Assembly: GCF_900007165.1 (NCBI RefSeq)
Contig: NZ_CYGY02000059.1
Span: 1 to 64,000 of the forward strand
Direction of reading: 5' to 3'
Length of the DNA stretch: 64,000 bases
From: Paraburkholderia piptadeniae
GTDB lineage: Bacteria; Pseudomonadota; Gammaproteobacteria; Burkholderiales; Burkholderiaceae
Of the stretch, positions 8,918 to 17,100 are shown piece after piece. Below the pieces are notes generated by a model. The model had not been told where the DNA came from, made no database searches, and saw nothing but the letters and a program-made list of their open reading frames with translations. Every line of letters starts with the position of its first letter. Position 1 is the stretch's first letter. A program made the position numbers and the translations under genes.

Positions 8918-9292
8918 ATGCAGCACGTCACTCACACTTTCGACACCCCGTGGCGCTCGCATCAGATCGAAGGGTCGCGCGGCTATGAGTTCATCTTCAA
9001 CATACTCGGAACGGAGTACACCGAAGCCTACAATATCGACATCGCGAAAGTGGCGCCGGGCGGATATTCGCCATTGCATATCGATCAGGACAATCACGCC
9101 TTCTATATCCTGGAAGGAGAAGGCGAAATCGACATCGCCGACAAGTGCTATGCGGTGAAGGCAGGCTCAGTCGTGCGGATTCCGCGTGGCGTCGTTCATG
9201 CGATCCGCAACGCCGGTGATGGCTGGTTGATGCTCCTGAGTATTTACGATCCGCCGCGCATCCGTCAGCAAAAGGCCGTGGAAGCAGTTTGA
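8918..9292 (+). CDS. Small single-domain cupin protein
   Basis: A 124-residue protein with one cupin beta-barrel. Motif 1 is GGYSPLHIDQDNHAFYILEGEGEI, read here in part as LHIDQDNHAFYILEGEGE, and motif 2 is VVRIPRGVVHAIRN. The metal ligands would be the His residues of HIDQDNH, the Glu of LEGEGE and the His of VVHAI. It could be a metal-binding dioxygenase-like enzyme or isomerase; no specific reaction is evident. AGGAGAGGAAAGG precedes the ATG. It follows the MFS gene and is convergent with the porin. Confidence 0.8.
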   Translation: MQHVTHTFDTPWRSHQIEGSRGYEFIFNILGTEYTEAYNIDIAKVAPGGYSPLHIDQDNHAFYILEGEGEIDIADKCYAVKAGSVVRIPRGVVHAIRNAGDGWLMLLSIYDPPRIRQQKAVEAV

Positions 9293-9304
9293 GAGTGAGG
9301 CGAT

Positions 9305-9325
9305 AGCGTGCGCGGCGGGCACGCT
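9305..9325. terminator. Hairpin between convergent cupin and porin genes
   Basis: AGCGTGC (9305-9311) pairs with GCACGCT (9319-9325) across a 7-nt loop. It lies between the cupin stop and directly against the porin stop, suiting a bidirectional terminator. There is no strong T-run. Confidence 0.5.
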
Positions 9326-10405
9326 CTAGAAGTAGTGGCGAATTCCGATTGCAACGACGCCTTGCGAGCTGCTGGAACTGAAGGACATGCCGAACAGTTG
9401 TGCCGGATAATGCCCGCTCGCGTGCTGGAAAACGTAGGTTGCGTAGATGTCGGTCGCCTTGCTGAACCGGTAGTCGTAGATCACGCCATACGTGCTGCGA
9501 ATGCTCGCATAGAACACGTTCTTCGGCCCGTTGTTCTTGTCGAGAAACGTGTATTCCACGCCGACGACCTGGAACGGCGTGATGTTGTATCGAACGCCGA
9601 CGTCATAGATGTTGGCGACATCGCCCGTCAGCGTCCAGCGCGAGTTGGTGTAGAGCGCGTTGAGGATGAAAGCGCCGAGCGTCACCGTCCCGCCAACGCC
9701 GAGCGTTCTCAACGCGCCCGGCGTCATGTTGTCCTTGCGCGTCGTATAGACGGCACCAACCAGCGACGACTTCGTCGTCCATGTCGCGCCATAGCTCTGC
9801 GTGCTGTTCGGCGAGCCGATTCCGGGTGCGTCGCCGAAGCCGTACATGGCGCCGAAGTGAAGGGATTCGACGGGCGCCCACGTCGCCTTGACGGAGTTGT
9901 CGACTTCTCCGCCGCCAATTCTGTCCAGCGACGGATTGCTGCCGTTATTGCCGAAGAAATTCGCGTTGATCGCGGGATGAAACTCGAGTGACGTGCCGTA
10001 CCACGAGTTCGCTGTGGTCTGAAGGTAGTCCAGCATGAAATCGGTCTGCCTGCCGAGCAGGACCTGCACGACGTCGTTCGTCACGCCGACATACGCGTAT
10101 CGGCCGAAGATGCGCTGCGCGTTCGCCGTGCTCTGCCCCAGCGCGCCGTTATTCGGCGAAAAGCCACCTTCGAGCCTGAAGATCGCCTTGAGGCCGCCGC
10201 CCAGATCTTCACGTCCCTGAAGACCCCACCGGTTGCCACGCATCATGCTGCTGGCTTCCTGCGCGCTGTGGTGTCCGCCCTGGTTCGACGTGTACTGGAT
10301 GCCGATGTCGAGAATGCCGTATAGCGTCACCGAACTCTGCGCGTGTGCCCCCGTAGCGATCGTTGCCGCAACAACCGCTATGGCTGGATAGACCGTCGAC
10401 CTCAT
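9326..10405 (-). CDS. Gram-negative outer membrane porin
   Basis: A 359-residue general-diffusion porin of the beta-proteobacterial OmpC-like type. It has a signal peptide MRSTVYPAIAVVAATIATGAHA with cleavage after AHA, the mature start QSSVTLYGILDIGIQYTSN, the loop motif RWGLQGREDLGGGLKAIF, and the obligatory C-terminal aromatic residue (RHYF). ATG 10405 was chosen because the signal peptide begins there and GGGGGGAG precedes it. In-frame ATG 10429 is possible but would spoil the signal peptide. It is monocistronic and likely allows aromatic substrates across the outer membrane, although porins of this type are usually broad. Confidence 0.92.
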   Translation of the reverse strand: MRSTVYPAIAVVAATIATGAHAQSSVTLYGILDIGIQYTSNQGGHHSAQEASSMMRGNRWGLQGREDLGGGLKAIFRLEGGFSPNNGALGQSTANAQRIFGRYAYVGVTNDVVQVLLGRQTDFMLDYLQTTANSWYGTSLEFHPAINANFFGNNGSNPSLDRIGGGEVDNSVKATWAPVESLHFGAMYGFGDAPGIGSPNSTQSYGATWTTKSSLVGAVYTTRKDNMTPGALRTLGVGGTVTLGAFILNALYTNSRWTLTGDVANIYDVGVRYNITPFQVVGVEYTFLDKNNGPKNVFYASIRSTYGVIYDYRFSKATDIYATYVFQHASGHYPAQLFGMSFSSSSSQGVVAIGIRHYF

Positions 10406-10713
10406 TCTCCCCCCTGTGTGCGTAGCCATGAGAATCGCGGAGCACCAGGCCGCCCGGCCAGCACGCTTCAATGTACGTCGGCCGTCGCGAACTCCGCGGA
10501 ACGGCTAAAAAGTGCATGGCCATTATTTGACGCACAAGGCGCGTGGGCGGAACACCGTTTTCTCAAACTGGTCATCCGGGTTTTCACTGTGTGTGCAGCG
10601 ATCGCGTTCACGCGGGCTTGTGAAAGACGTATCGCGCTCGCATGTCTGCGAATGGACGCGCTCAGACGCGAGGGGAAATGAACTCCGATGTGACGAACGG
10701 CAAAAAAGCGTGC
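10406..10713. other. Porin upstream region
   Basis: 308 bp between the porin start and the end of the following LysR gene, both on the minus strand. It must contain the porin promoter. I see no gene, strong repeat or clear promoter match. Confidence 0.5.
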
Positions 10714-11592
10714 CTAAGGGTTGAAGCGTTCGGCGAGAAAGTCGATGAACGAACGGACCTTGCGCGTCAGCGTTCGGTGCCGCGGAAACACCGCGTAGAT
10801 ATCGCGTTGCCCTCTTTCCCAATCGGGCATCACGTGCACGAATCTCCCCTCGGCGATGTCCTGCCGGCACAGATAGTCCGGCAGCCACGCGAGCCCCGAG
10901 CCCGCGAGCAGGACAGTGCGAATGGTGCTCGTATCGTTGGCGAAAAAACGTGGGCAGACGGGAACGCTGACGAGTTCGTCCCCACGCCGCAGCGGCCATT
11001 CGGACGGGCCGTCGGCGATGTCGAGCATGAAGTGCGATGCCAGATCGGCGGGCGACTGCGGGGTGCCGTTCTTGCGCAGATAGGCAGGCGTCGACACCAG
11101 CATGAGCCGCGCGCAACCCAGCTTTCTTGCAATCAGCCGCGAGTCTTCGAGCACCCCTGTGCGGATGACGACATCGACTTCGTCGGCGAGCGGCGCGATT
11201 CTGTTGCTGGTGAGCGCGAGGGACACCTGCACCTCGGGATATGCGGCGAGATAGTCGGGAATGAGCGGCGCAATCATGAACTGCCCTGGCGTGACGGGCG
11301 AACTGACCCGCAGCAGACCGCGCGGCGTGAGCCTTGTCTGTCCGACTTTCTCTTCCGCGTCCTCGACCTCGCTCAATATCTTTCTGGCCGACTCCGCGAA
11401 CAACAGCCCCGTCTCCGTCAACGCAAGCTTGCGATTGGAGCGAATGACGAGGGCAACACCCAAGTGTTCTTCGAGTCGCGCCAGCGACCGGCTGACCGAC
11501 GATTTTGGCATGCCCAGCACACGCGACACCGCGCTGAAGCTCGTCAATTCGGAAAGTTTCGAAAAAACGCGGATATCGAGCAGTTCGATCAT
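10714..11592 (-). CDS. LysR-family transcriptional regulator
   Basis: A 292-residue LysR regulator. The N-terminal winged helix-turn-helix covers residues 1-60 (FSAVSRVLGMPKSSVSRSLARLEEHLG), followed by the effector-binding domain (LRVSSPVTPGQFMIAPLI onwards), of the CrgA-like branch. It is divergent from the flavin reductase at 11911 across a 318-bp region with a candidate T-N11-A box at 11784-11799. It therefore most likely controls the flavin reductase-CDGSH unit and itself. The ligand is unknown. Confidence 0.88.
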   Translation of the reverse strand: MIELLDIRVFSKLSELTSFSAVSRVLGMPKSSVSRSLARLEEHLGVALVIRSNRKLALTETGLLFAESARKILSEVEDAEEKVGQTRLTPRGLLRVSSPVTPGQFMIAPLIPDYLAAYPEVQVSLALTSNRIAPLADEVDVVIRTGVLEDSRLIARKLGCARLMLVSTPAYLRKNGTPQSPADLASHFMLDIADGPSEWPLRRGDELVSVPVCPRFFANDTSTIRTVLLAGSGLAWLPDYLCRQDIAEGRFVHVMPDWERGQRDIYAVFPRHRTLTRKVRSFIDFLAERFNP

Positions 11593-11910
11593 TTGTGTGC
11601 AGACGCCTGAGCTTCGAAGCCGGTGTCACGGCGCGCGCTCAGGAATGCGCGCGTCGGCGGCCGGCTTTCCACTTTCCTGCAACGACTTGTAACGGCAGAC
11701 ACGGAGGCTGTCAAACCGGGATTTCCTGAATGCCGGCCTGCCAGGCGCGCTCTCTGGAAACCGCGCAGATTGTCGAATCGCACGTTCCGGACGGGGAACA
11801 TCGCGTTTCATCCAACCGTCTTGAACTCGAACCAATCCAATGTAACGATGGTTGCCAATTCGCGTACGCCAATACACGCGTTCCCTATTACTCATCACAT
11901 GAGGTGAGCG
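11593..11910. other. Divergent promoter region, LysR / flavin reductase
   Basis: 318 bp without a gene. The plus-strand open frames here are shadows. It holds the candidate LysR box at 11784-11799 and, at its right end, GAGGTGA, which serves as ribosome binding site for the TTG start at 11911. Confidence 0.5.
11784..11799. promoter_or_regulatory. Candidate LysR operator (T-N11-A)
   Basis: GTTCC (11784-11788), 6-nt spacer, GGAAC (11795-11799) form an interrupted palindrome containing T-N11-A, the LysR core. It lies 192 bp from the LysR start and 112 bp from the flavin reductase start. Confidence 0.45.
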
Positions 11911-12474
11911 TTGAAGATCGATCCCGAAGAGTTTCGCAAAGGACTCCGAGCCTTCACGACAGGCGTCACGGTCGTGTCGATGCCGGATGGCAAAGGCGGC
12001 ATGCATGGGATGACTGCAAGCTCGTTCGCGGCCGTATCGGTGAATCCGCAACTGGTGGCCGTCAGCATCGCGAAAACGGCAAAATCGCATGTCCTCCTTT
12101 CCGGCGACAACTGCTACGCCATCAACATCCTGGGCGAGCATCAGGGCTTTCAGGGCCACTACTTCGCCAACAGGATGCAGGAGCGCTGGGATCCGCCGCA
12201 CGAGTGGGTCGATGGGACGCCGATCCTGACGGGCACGATGGGCTGGTTCCTGTGCCGCCGCTGGGCCGCGTATGAAGGCGGCGACCACACGATTCTGGTT
12301 GGGGAAGCGTTGAAGATCCATCGGACGGACGATCGGCCGCTGGTCTGCAATCGCGGCATGTTCTATTCGCTCGGGCCGCCCGTCGAAGCGGTCAAGCCCG
12401 AGCTGCACGGCGCCAGCCTGTCCCGGCACGTCCACGCGGAAAACGCCACATCACCGATTAAGGAGCAAGCGTAA
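11911..12474 (+). CDS. Flavin reductase-like FMN-binding protein (HpaC/DIM6-NTAB type)
   Basis: A 187-residue member of the flavin reductase-like split-barrel family that binds FMN and typically supplies reduced flavin to a monooxygenase, or directly reduces a substrate. Family motifs are FTTGVTVVSMPDG, the FMN loop GMTASSFAAVSVNPQLVAVSIAK, read as TASSFAAVSVNPQLV, and the C-terminal GGDHTILVGEALK. It begins at TTG 11911, the only start in reach of GAGGTGA, and a low initiation rate can be expected. It is followed 3 bp later by two CDGSH iron-sulfur genes, an unusual partnership. No two-component monooxygenase lies adjacent, so its partner is unknown. Confidence 0.85.
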   Translation: MKIDPEEFRKGLRAFTTGVTVVSMPDGKGGMHGMTASSFAAVSVNPQLVAVSIAKTAKSHVLLSGDNCYAINILGEHQGFQGHYFANRMQERWDPPHEWVDGTPILTGTMGWFLCRRWAAYEGGDHTILVGEALKIHRTDDRPLVCNRGMFYSLGPPVEAVKPELHGASLSRHVHAENATSPIKEQA

Positions 12475-12477
12475 TTC

Positions 12478-12714
12478 ATGAGAAACATGATTGAAATCGT
12501 CGACGACGGTCCGATGAAATTGACGGGCGAATTCGAACTGCGCGATGACAAAGGCGAAGTCGTGCGCGCACGCAAGATCTATACGCTGTGCCGTTGCGGG
12601 CTTTCTGCGCGTCTGCCGTTTTGCGACGCATCGCATGAAGCCGCGGAGTTTTCGAGCTGTCCCAGAGCGCCGCAAGGCAAGGCGAATGCGGGTGCGGCAA
12701 CGCAAACGGAATAA
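12478..12714 (+). CDS. CDGSH-type iron-sulfur protein 1
   Basis: A 78-residue protein with a single CDGSH/mitoNEET-like motif, CRCGLSARLPFCDASH. The three Cys and one His of this motif bind a redox-active [2Fe-2S] cluster. The signature reads CDASH rather than CDGSH. It starts 3 bp after the flavin reductase stop (ATG 12478, with AAGGAG upstream) and precedes a second CDGSH gene by 25 bp, so the three form an operon. It is soluble, with no signal or membrane anchor. A role in electron transfer with the flavin reductase is inferred from context. Confidence 0.88.
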   Translation: MRNMIEIVDDGPMKLTGEFELRDDKGEVVRARKIYTLCRCGLSARLPFCDASHEAAEFSSCPRAPQGKANAGAATQTE

Positions 12715-12739
12715 CCCTCATCCATCAAACGAGCACGCC

Positions 12740-12982
12740 ATGTCAATCGTCAAAGGTCAAATCATGGAAGGCGGTCCGCTTCATCTGGTCGGCGATTTCG
12801 AAATCGTCGACGCATTGGGCAATCGCTTTCCTCATAGCGGCATCTTCAGTCTCTGCCGGTGCGGTCATTCGCAGAGCAAGCCCTGGTGCGACGGCAATCA
12901 TCGCGCTCGACGCTGGACGGGTTGCCGGGCAACGTCCGCGAGCGACGCAGCGCAGCACACCACCACATCGACACAAGAGTGA
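12740..12982 (+). CDS. CDGSH-type iron-sulfur protein 2
   Basis: An 80-residue single-motif CDGSH protein, CRCGHSQSKPWCDGNH. It shares its fold and layout with the gene upstream, both starting with a beta strand pair around GPLHLVGDFEIVDA. The start is ATG 12740 (MSIVKGQIMEGG), where homology to the first copy begins; the open frame extends 65 codons upstream inside the neighbour. The Thr/Ser-rich tail (ASDAAQHTTTSTQE) is poorly conserved by eye. The tandem pair probably arose by duplication. Confidence 0.88.
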   Translation: MSIVKGQIMEGGPLHLVGDFEIVDALGNRFPHSGIFSLCRCGHSQSKPWCDGNHRARRWTGCRATSASDAAQHTTTSTQE

Positions 12983-13032
12983 GGCGTGACCAGGTGCTCC
13001 ATCGGAGCGCCTGTCGCCATTCAATACCGTGA

Positions 13033-13056
13033 GCCGCATCGAACCCGATGCGGCTG
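13033..13056. terminator. Hairpin between convergent CDGSH and FMN reductase genes
   Basis: AGCCGCATCG (13033-13042), AACC loop, CGATGCGGCT (13047-13056): a perfect 10-bp stem between two convergent genes, suiting a bidirectional terminator. Only short T-runs flank it. Confidence 0.6.
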
Positions 13057-13076
13057 CCCGCATTTGACAGCCCTTT

Positions 13077-13652
13077 TCAGGCGAGCCGCAAGGCCATCCG
13101 ATACAACGCCTCGCCCACTCCCGCCACGAGCCCCGTGGCATTGCTGTCCTTCAACTGGCCTTTCGCGTCGAAGGCTTCATGCGCCATGCTCAACGCAAAC
13201 GCTTGGGGAATGACGAGCATCCCGAGCTTGTCCAGAACCGCGCGCATGCCCGCTTGCGAGCGCAACCCGCCGAGCTGCCCCGGCGACGCGGACACGAGCG
13301 CCGCGGCTTTACCCGCCACCAGCGCGATACCGTTCGACCCGTCGCCGCGCGGCCGGCTGATCCAGTCGATCGCGTTCTTCAGAAGCGCCGTATACCCGCC
13401 GTTGTATTCCGGCGTCGCGATAAGCAGCGCGTGATGCATCTCGACCAAAGCCTGAAGCTTGCGCGCGCCGTTGGGCAAACCGCGTTCGGCTTCGAAGTCT
13501 CCGTCATAGATTGGCAGGTCGAAGTCGGCGAGTCGGGCCCGCGTCACCTCCGCGCCGGCATCGCGCGCGCCTTGCGCGGCAATGTCCAGCAGCTTCTGAT
13601 TCAGCGACTCGCGGCGCGAACTGCCGTTGATCGCAAGGATTCTGACACCCAT
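13077..13652 (-). CDS. NADPH-dependent FMN reductase
   Basis: A 191-residue flavodoxin-fold NAD(P)H:FMN reductase (ChrR/SsuE-like). The FMN phosphate loop is ILAINGSSRRESLNQKL and the flavin-ring loop is ATPEYNGGYTALLKNAIDW. It is the last gene of the nbaE-H-J-I-G-D-B unit, 40 bp after nbaB. ATG 13652 follows CTGGAG at good spacing; the upstream GTG 13658 is less likely. It may provide reduced FMN to NbaA, act as an auxiliary quinone or nitroreductase, or protect against hydroxylaminobenzoate or quinone-imine stress; context cannot separate these. No counterpart in the KU-7 nba cluster is known to me. Confidence 0.88.
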   Translation of the reverse strand: MGVRILAINGSSRRESLNQKLLDIAAQGARDAGAEVTRARLADFDLPIYDGDFEAERGLPNGARKLQALVEMHHALLIATPEYNGGYTALLKNAIDWISRPRGDGSNGIALVAGKAAALVSASPGQLGGLRSQAGMRAVLDKLGMLVIPQAFALSMAHEAFDAKGQLKDSNATGLVAGVGEALYRMALRLA

Positions 13653-13692
13653 ACACACTCCAGATACGTTTAAGGTTCGTACGCGCGCCGGC

Positions 13693-14187
13693 TCAATTGG
13701 CGGGCGGCGCGCGGTATTCGATCTCTCCGCCGGGCAGGAAATACATCATCAGCGCCCGGCCGGTTACAGTTGGAAAATGCTCGCTCATCGGCGGGAAGAC
13801 GCGCCAGCCCGCGCCGTGCCCGCAAAACTGGGCGCCTTCTTCGAGCGGAACGATCATGTTGATCTCGCCCTTAGTGTGGCAGTGGTACTGGCCTTTCACA
13901 TCGCGCAGCAAGCCGCTTTCGACGCTCATGTCCGACGTTTCATGCGACGGTTCCGCGATGCGGCCACGGCGATAGTCCTTGCCCTCGATATCCGCATAGG
14001 CTGCCCAGCCTTCTTCGACACCGAGCTTCAATAGCTGCGCGAGCCGCGCGTACGATGCGGTGCCTTCGCCATACTTTCTGTTCAGGCGCACTTCGAGCGC
14101 CGCGTCGAGTGGCATCGAGCGAATGTCTTCACACAGGCCGCGCAGCAGTTCCATCAGTTCCGCCTTGTGAGGTCCAGAAGGCAACAT
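13693..14187 (-). CDS. nbaB: Hydroxylaminobenzoate mutase/lyase (NbaB/PnbB family)
   Basis: A 164-residue DUF4863 protein of the PnbB (4-hydroxylaminobenzoate lyase) and NbaB (2-hydroxylaminobenzoate mutase) family. The C-terminal half is cupin-like, with YHCHTKGEINMIVPL and SEHFPTVTG carrying potential metal-binding His and Glu. Its size is closer to PnbB (about 165) than to KU-7 NbaB (181). In context it should convert 2-hydroxylaminobenzoate, the product of NbaA, to 3-hydroxyanthranilate, the substrate of NbaC encoded in the same cluster. A lyase producing protocatechuate from 4-hydroxylaminobenzoate is the alternative, but no pnbA or protocatechuate gene is seen. The ATG follows GGAGA. 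Confidence 0.75.
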   Translation of the reverse strand: MLPSGPHKAELMELLRGLCEDIRSMPLDAALEVRLNRKYGEGTASYARLAQLLKLGVEEGWAAYADIEGKDYRRGRIAEPSHETSDMSVESGLLRDVKGQYHCHTKGEINMIVPLEEGAQFCGHGAGWRVFPPMSEHFPTVTGRALMMYFLPGGEIEYRAPPAN

Positions 14188-14213
14188 GTTTTCGTCTCCA
14201 TTGAATGAACTTA

Positions 14214-15233
14214 TCAGGCGGCCGTCTGCACGGTAGTCAGGCCGAAGAACTGCGCCGCATTTTCACCAAGCATGCGCTGCTTCGCCCGCTCGCTCAGCGC
14301 CGGATGGCTGTCGATCAGATGTCCGACGCGCTGCTCGCCAAGCGGGTAGGGATAGTCCGAACCGAGCAGCACACGCTCTGCGCCCATTACATCGACCAGC
14401 AGTTGCAGCGCGCGCGGATCGAACACCGCGCTATCCACGGAGAACCGGTCGACATACGACGAAGGTAGATGCGGACAGTCCTCACGCACGATGTCGCGCT
14501 CACGCCATGCGTTATCGACTCGGCCCAGCAGAAAAGCGAAGCTGCCGCCGCCATGGGCGAAGCACAGCTTCAGCGAACGCGGTATGCGTTCGAACGCGCC
14601 GGACAGGATCAGCGAAAGAATGCTCAACTGCGTTTCCGCCGGCATCGCGACCAGCCACGGCAGCATCCACTTCTTCATACGTCCATCCGTCATCATGTCC
14701 CACGGATGCACGAGCACGGGGATGCCTTCGTTCGCGCAATGCGTGAGGAACTGCACGAGGCTTTCGTCGTCGAGATCTTTCGGGCCGACATGATTGCCAA
14801 TTTGCACGCCGCGATGACCGGCGGCAAATGCCCGCGACGCCTCCGCACACGCCAGATCGATGTCCTGCAGCGGCACCTGCGCCAGCACCGCAAGCCGCTG
14901 CGGCGCGACGGCGCACATTTCGAGCGCATGATCGTTCATCCGCTGCGCCCATTGCAGCGCATTCGTAGCGTCGTTGCGGTAGCCGAACATCACGGGCGTC
15001 GCGCACATCAGTTGCACGTCGATACCGAGTGCGTCCATATCCTCGATACGCCGCGCGGGATCCCACAACGCGCGCGTGACGGGCCTGAATGCCCGCTCCC
15101 CTGTCATGATCATGCCCGTCCCGCCGCCTGCATCGATCGCGAGCCACGGCGTATCCGCCGCACCGACCCGTGCGGCCTCTTCGCGCGATATACGCGGGAA
15201 GAAGTGTGAGTGCATGTCGATTCGCAATGTCAT
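14214..15233 (-). CDS. nbaD: 2-amino-3-carboxymuconate 6-semialdehyde decarboxylase
   Basis: A 339-residue ACMSD-type amidohydrolase that removes CO2 from 2-amino-3-carboxymuconate 6-semialdehyde, giving 2-aminomuconate 6-semialdehyde. The metal and catalytic residues all align, one position earlier than in the Pseudomonas fluorescens enzyme: H8 and H10 (MHSHFFP), H176 (VLVHPWD), H227 (CFAHGGGS) and D293 (GSDYPYP). It follows nbaG by 37 bp and precedes nbaB by 26 bp in one transcript. Length equals the typical 330 to 340 residues. Confidence 0.9.
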   Translation of the reverse strand: MTLRIDMHSHFFPRISREEAARVGAADTPWLAIDAGGGTGMIMTGERAFRPVTRALWDPARRIEDMDALGIDVQLMCATPVMFGYRNDATNALQWAQRMNDHALEMCAVAPQRLAVLAQVPLQDIDLACAEASRAFAAGHRGVQIGNHVGPKDLDDESLVQFLTHCANEGIPVLVHPWDMMTDGRMKKWMLPWLVAMPAETQLSILSLILSGAFERIPRSLKLCFAHGGGSFAFLLGRVDNAWRERDIVREDCPHLPSSYVDRFSVDSAVFDPRALQLLVDVMGAERVLLGSDYPYPLGEQRVGHLIDSHPALSERAKQRMLGENAAQFFGLTTVQTAA

Positions 15234-15270
15234 AACGATTGCCCTGAACCTTGCTGTGCCATGTGATTGG

Positions 15271-16044
15271 TTATAGGGCTTCGGCGCGCGTCGTGAACTC
15301 GGCCTGGCCGAAACCGTTCACCACGCATTGCACGTGCAGCCCCGGCGTCAATGGCTGGGCTGCCGTCGCGGCACCCGCCATGATCAGCGTGCCGACGGGC
15401 AGCACGACCTGCGCATCGGCCGCGACGCGCGATGCCTGCACGATCGAGCGCATCGGGTCGCCGAGTATCGCGGCCGTCGTTCCCACCTGCACGTCCCTGC
15501 CATCGAAGCGCATCACGACGCCCGCATTGCGAAGACCGTCGAACCGGTTCGACCATCCACCGATCACGAGGCCCGCACTCGAGCAGTTGTCGGCAATCAC
15601 GTCTTCGAGCGTGAAGCGAAACGCCTTGTAGCGCGAGTCGATGATCTCCATCGCCGGCGCGACGGCTTCGAGATGCGACTGCGCCTCGAGTGCGGTGAGC
15701 GGACGGTCGATATCGCGCTTCGTGAGAAAGCACACCTCGGGTTCGACGCGCGGATGAATGAAGCGCCGCAGATCGACAGGCGCGCCCTCTTCTTCGAGCA
15801 TCGCATCCGTCAACCATCCCCAGATCAGACTATCGACACCCATCTGGATCATCTTCGCGCGGCTCGTGAAACCGAGCTTGATGCCGACGATGCGTTCGCC
15901 GCGCGCCTTGCGCAGTTCGATCGACGCGCGCTGGATGCGATACGCGTCCTCGACAGAAAACGGTTCGTTCGCGCTCATCTGTTCGATCGCGCTGCCGTGC
16001 CGCGCAGCATCGTCGACGCGTCGTGCCGCTGCTTCGATATTCAT
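15271..16044 (-). CDS. nbaG: 4-oxalocrotonate decarboxylase
   Basis: A 257-residue enzyme of the hydratase/decarboxylase family. It is assigned to the decarboxylase branch because [18 protein letters not shown] and [21 protein letters not shown] match XylI/DmpH rather than the hydratases XylJ/DmpE. The reaction is 2-oxo-3-hexenedioate to 2-oxopent-4-enoate plus CO2, Mg-dependent, usually in a complex with the hydratase. ATG 16044 overlaps the nbaI stop by 4 bp (ATGA). The open frame continues far upstream as a shadow of nbaI. A second family member, nbaH, lies 2 kb upstream. Confidence 0.87.
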   Translation of the reverse strand: MNIEAAARRVDDAARHGSAIEQMSANEPFSVEDAYRIQRASIELRKARGERIVGIKLGFTSRAKMIQMGVDSLIWGWLTDAMLEEEGAPVDLRRFIHPRVEPEVCFLTKRDIDRPLTALEAQSHLEAVAPAMEIIDSRYKAFRFTLEDVIADNCSSAGLVIGGWSNRFDGLRNAGVVMRFDGRDVQVGTTAAILGDPMRSIVQASRVAADAQVVLPVGTLIMAGAATAAQPLTPGLHVQCVVNGFGQAEFTTRAEAL

Positions 16045-17087
16045 CGTGCCGCCTCCGCTACGCGATTCGTGCGCTTCAGCAGATCGAGCGCGACATCGAC
16101 GATCATGTCTTCCTGTCCGCCGACCATGCGCCGCCGCCCCAGCTCCACCATGATGTCGAATGCCGACAGGCCATACTTCTGCGCAGCCGCTTCCGTATGA
16201 CGCAGGAAGCTCGAATAGACGCCCGCATAACCCAGCGCCAGCGTTTCGCGATCGACGCGCACCGGCCGCTCCTGCAACGGACGCACGATATCGTCGGCGG
16301 CATCGATCAGCTTCTTCACGTCGCAACCATGATTCCACTTCATCCTGTCGACGGCGGCGATAAACACTTCCAGCGGCGCATTGCCCGCGCCCGCCCCCAT
16401 ACCGGCAAGGCTCGCGTCGATGCGGTCGCACCCTTCCTCCAGCGCGACGATCGAGTTCGCGACGCCAAAGCTCAGGTTGTGATGTGCGTGCATACCCGTC
16501 TGCGTCGTGTCGTCCAGCACGTCCTTGAAGGCCCTGAAGCGCTCGCGCACGTCGTTCATGCTCATCGCGCCGCCGGAATCCACGACGTAGATGCACGTCG
16601 CGCCATAGCTCTCCATCTTCTTCGCTTCGGCGGCGAGGTTTTGCGGCGTCGTCATGTGGCTCATCATCAGAAAGCCGACGGTGTCCATGCCCAGTTCGCG
16701 CGCGTAGCCGATGTGCTGCTTCGCGATGTCCGCCTCCGTGCAATGCGTCGCGATACGCACCACGCGCGCGCCCGCATCGTATGCGGCGCGCAGATCGTGC
16801 ACCGTGCCGATGCCTGGCAGCAACAGCGTCGCCACCTTCGCGCGCTCGACGGTCTGTGCGACCGCCTCGATCCATTCGATATCGGTATGGGCGCCAAATC
16901 CGTAGTTGAAGCTGGAGCCCGAAAGGCCATCGCCATGTGCCACTTCGATGCTGTCGACGCCCGCATCGTCGAGCGCTCGCGCAATCGCAACCGCCTGGTC
17001 GAGCGAGTACTGATGGCGAATGGCGTGCATGCCGTCGCGCAACGTCACATCCGATACGTAGATTTTTTTCGTGTCGAGATTCGTCAT
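16041..17087 (-). CDS. nbaI: 4-hydroxy-2-oxovalerate aldolase
   Basis: A 348-residue DmpG-family class II aldolase cleaving 4-hydroxy-2-oxovalerate to pyruvate and acetaldehyde. Active-site residues R17, D18 and H21 are in TLRDGMHA, and metal ligands H200 and H202 are in MHAHHN. The C-terminal DmpG communication domain follows ([17 protein letters not shown]). It pairs with the acetaldehyde dehydrogenase encoded 13 bp upstream; the two form a channelling complex in known systems. The order J-I-G matches the KU-7 nba cluster. Confidence 0.95.
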   Translation of the reverse strand: MTNLDTKKIYVSDVTLRDGMHAIRHQYSLDQAVAIARALDDAGVDSIEVAHGDGLSGSSFNYGFGAHTDIEWIEAVAQTVERAKVATLLLPGIGTVHDLRAAYDAGARVVRIATHCTEADIAKQHIGYARELGMDTVGFLMMSHMTTPQNLAAEAKKMESYGATCIYVVDSGGAMSMNDVRERFRAFKDVLDDTTQTGMHAHHNLSFGVANSIVALEEGCDRIDASLAGMGAGAGNAPLEVFIAAVDRMKWNHGCDVKKLIDAADDIVRPLQERPVRVDRETLALGYAGVYSSFLRHTEAAAQKYGLSAFDIMVELGRRRMVGGQEDMIVDVALDLLKRTNRVAEAAR

Positions 17088-17100
17088 GTCATCGCTCCGT

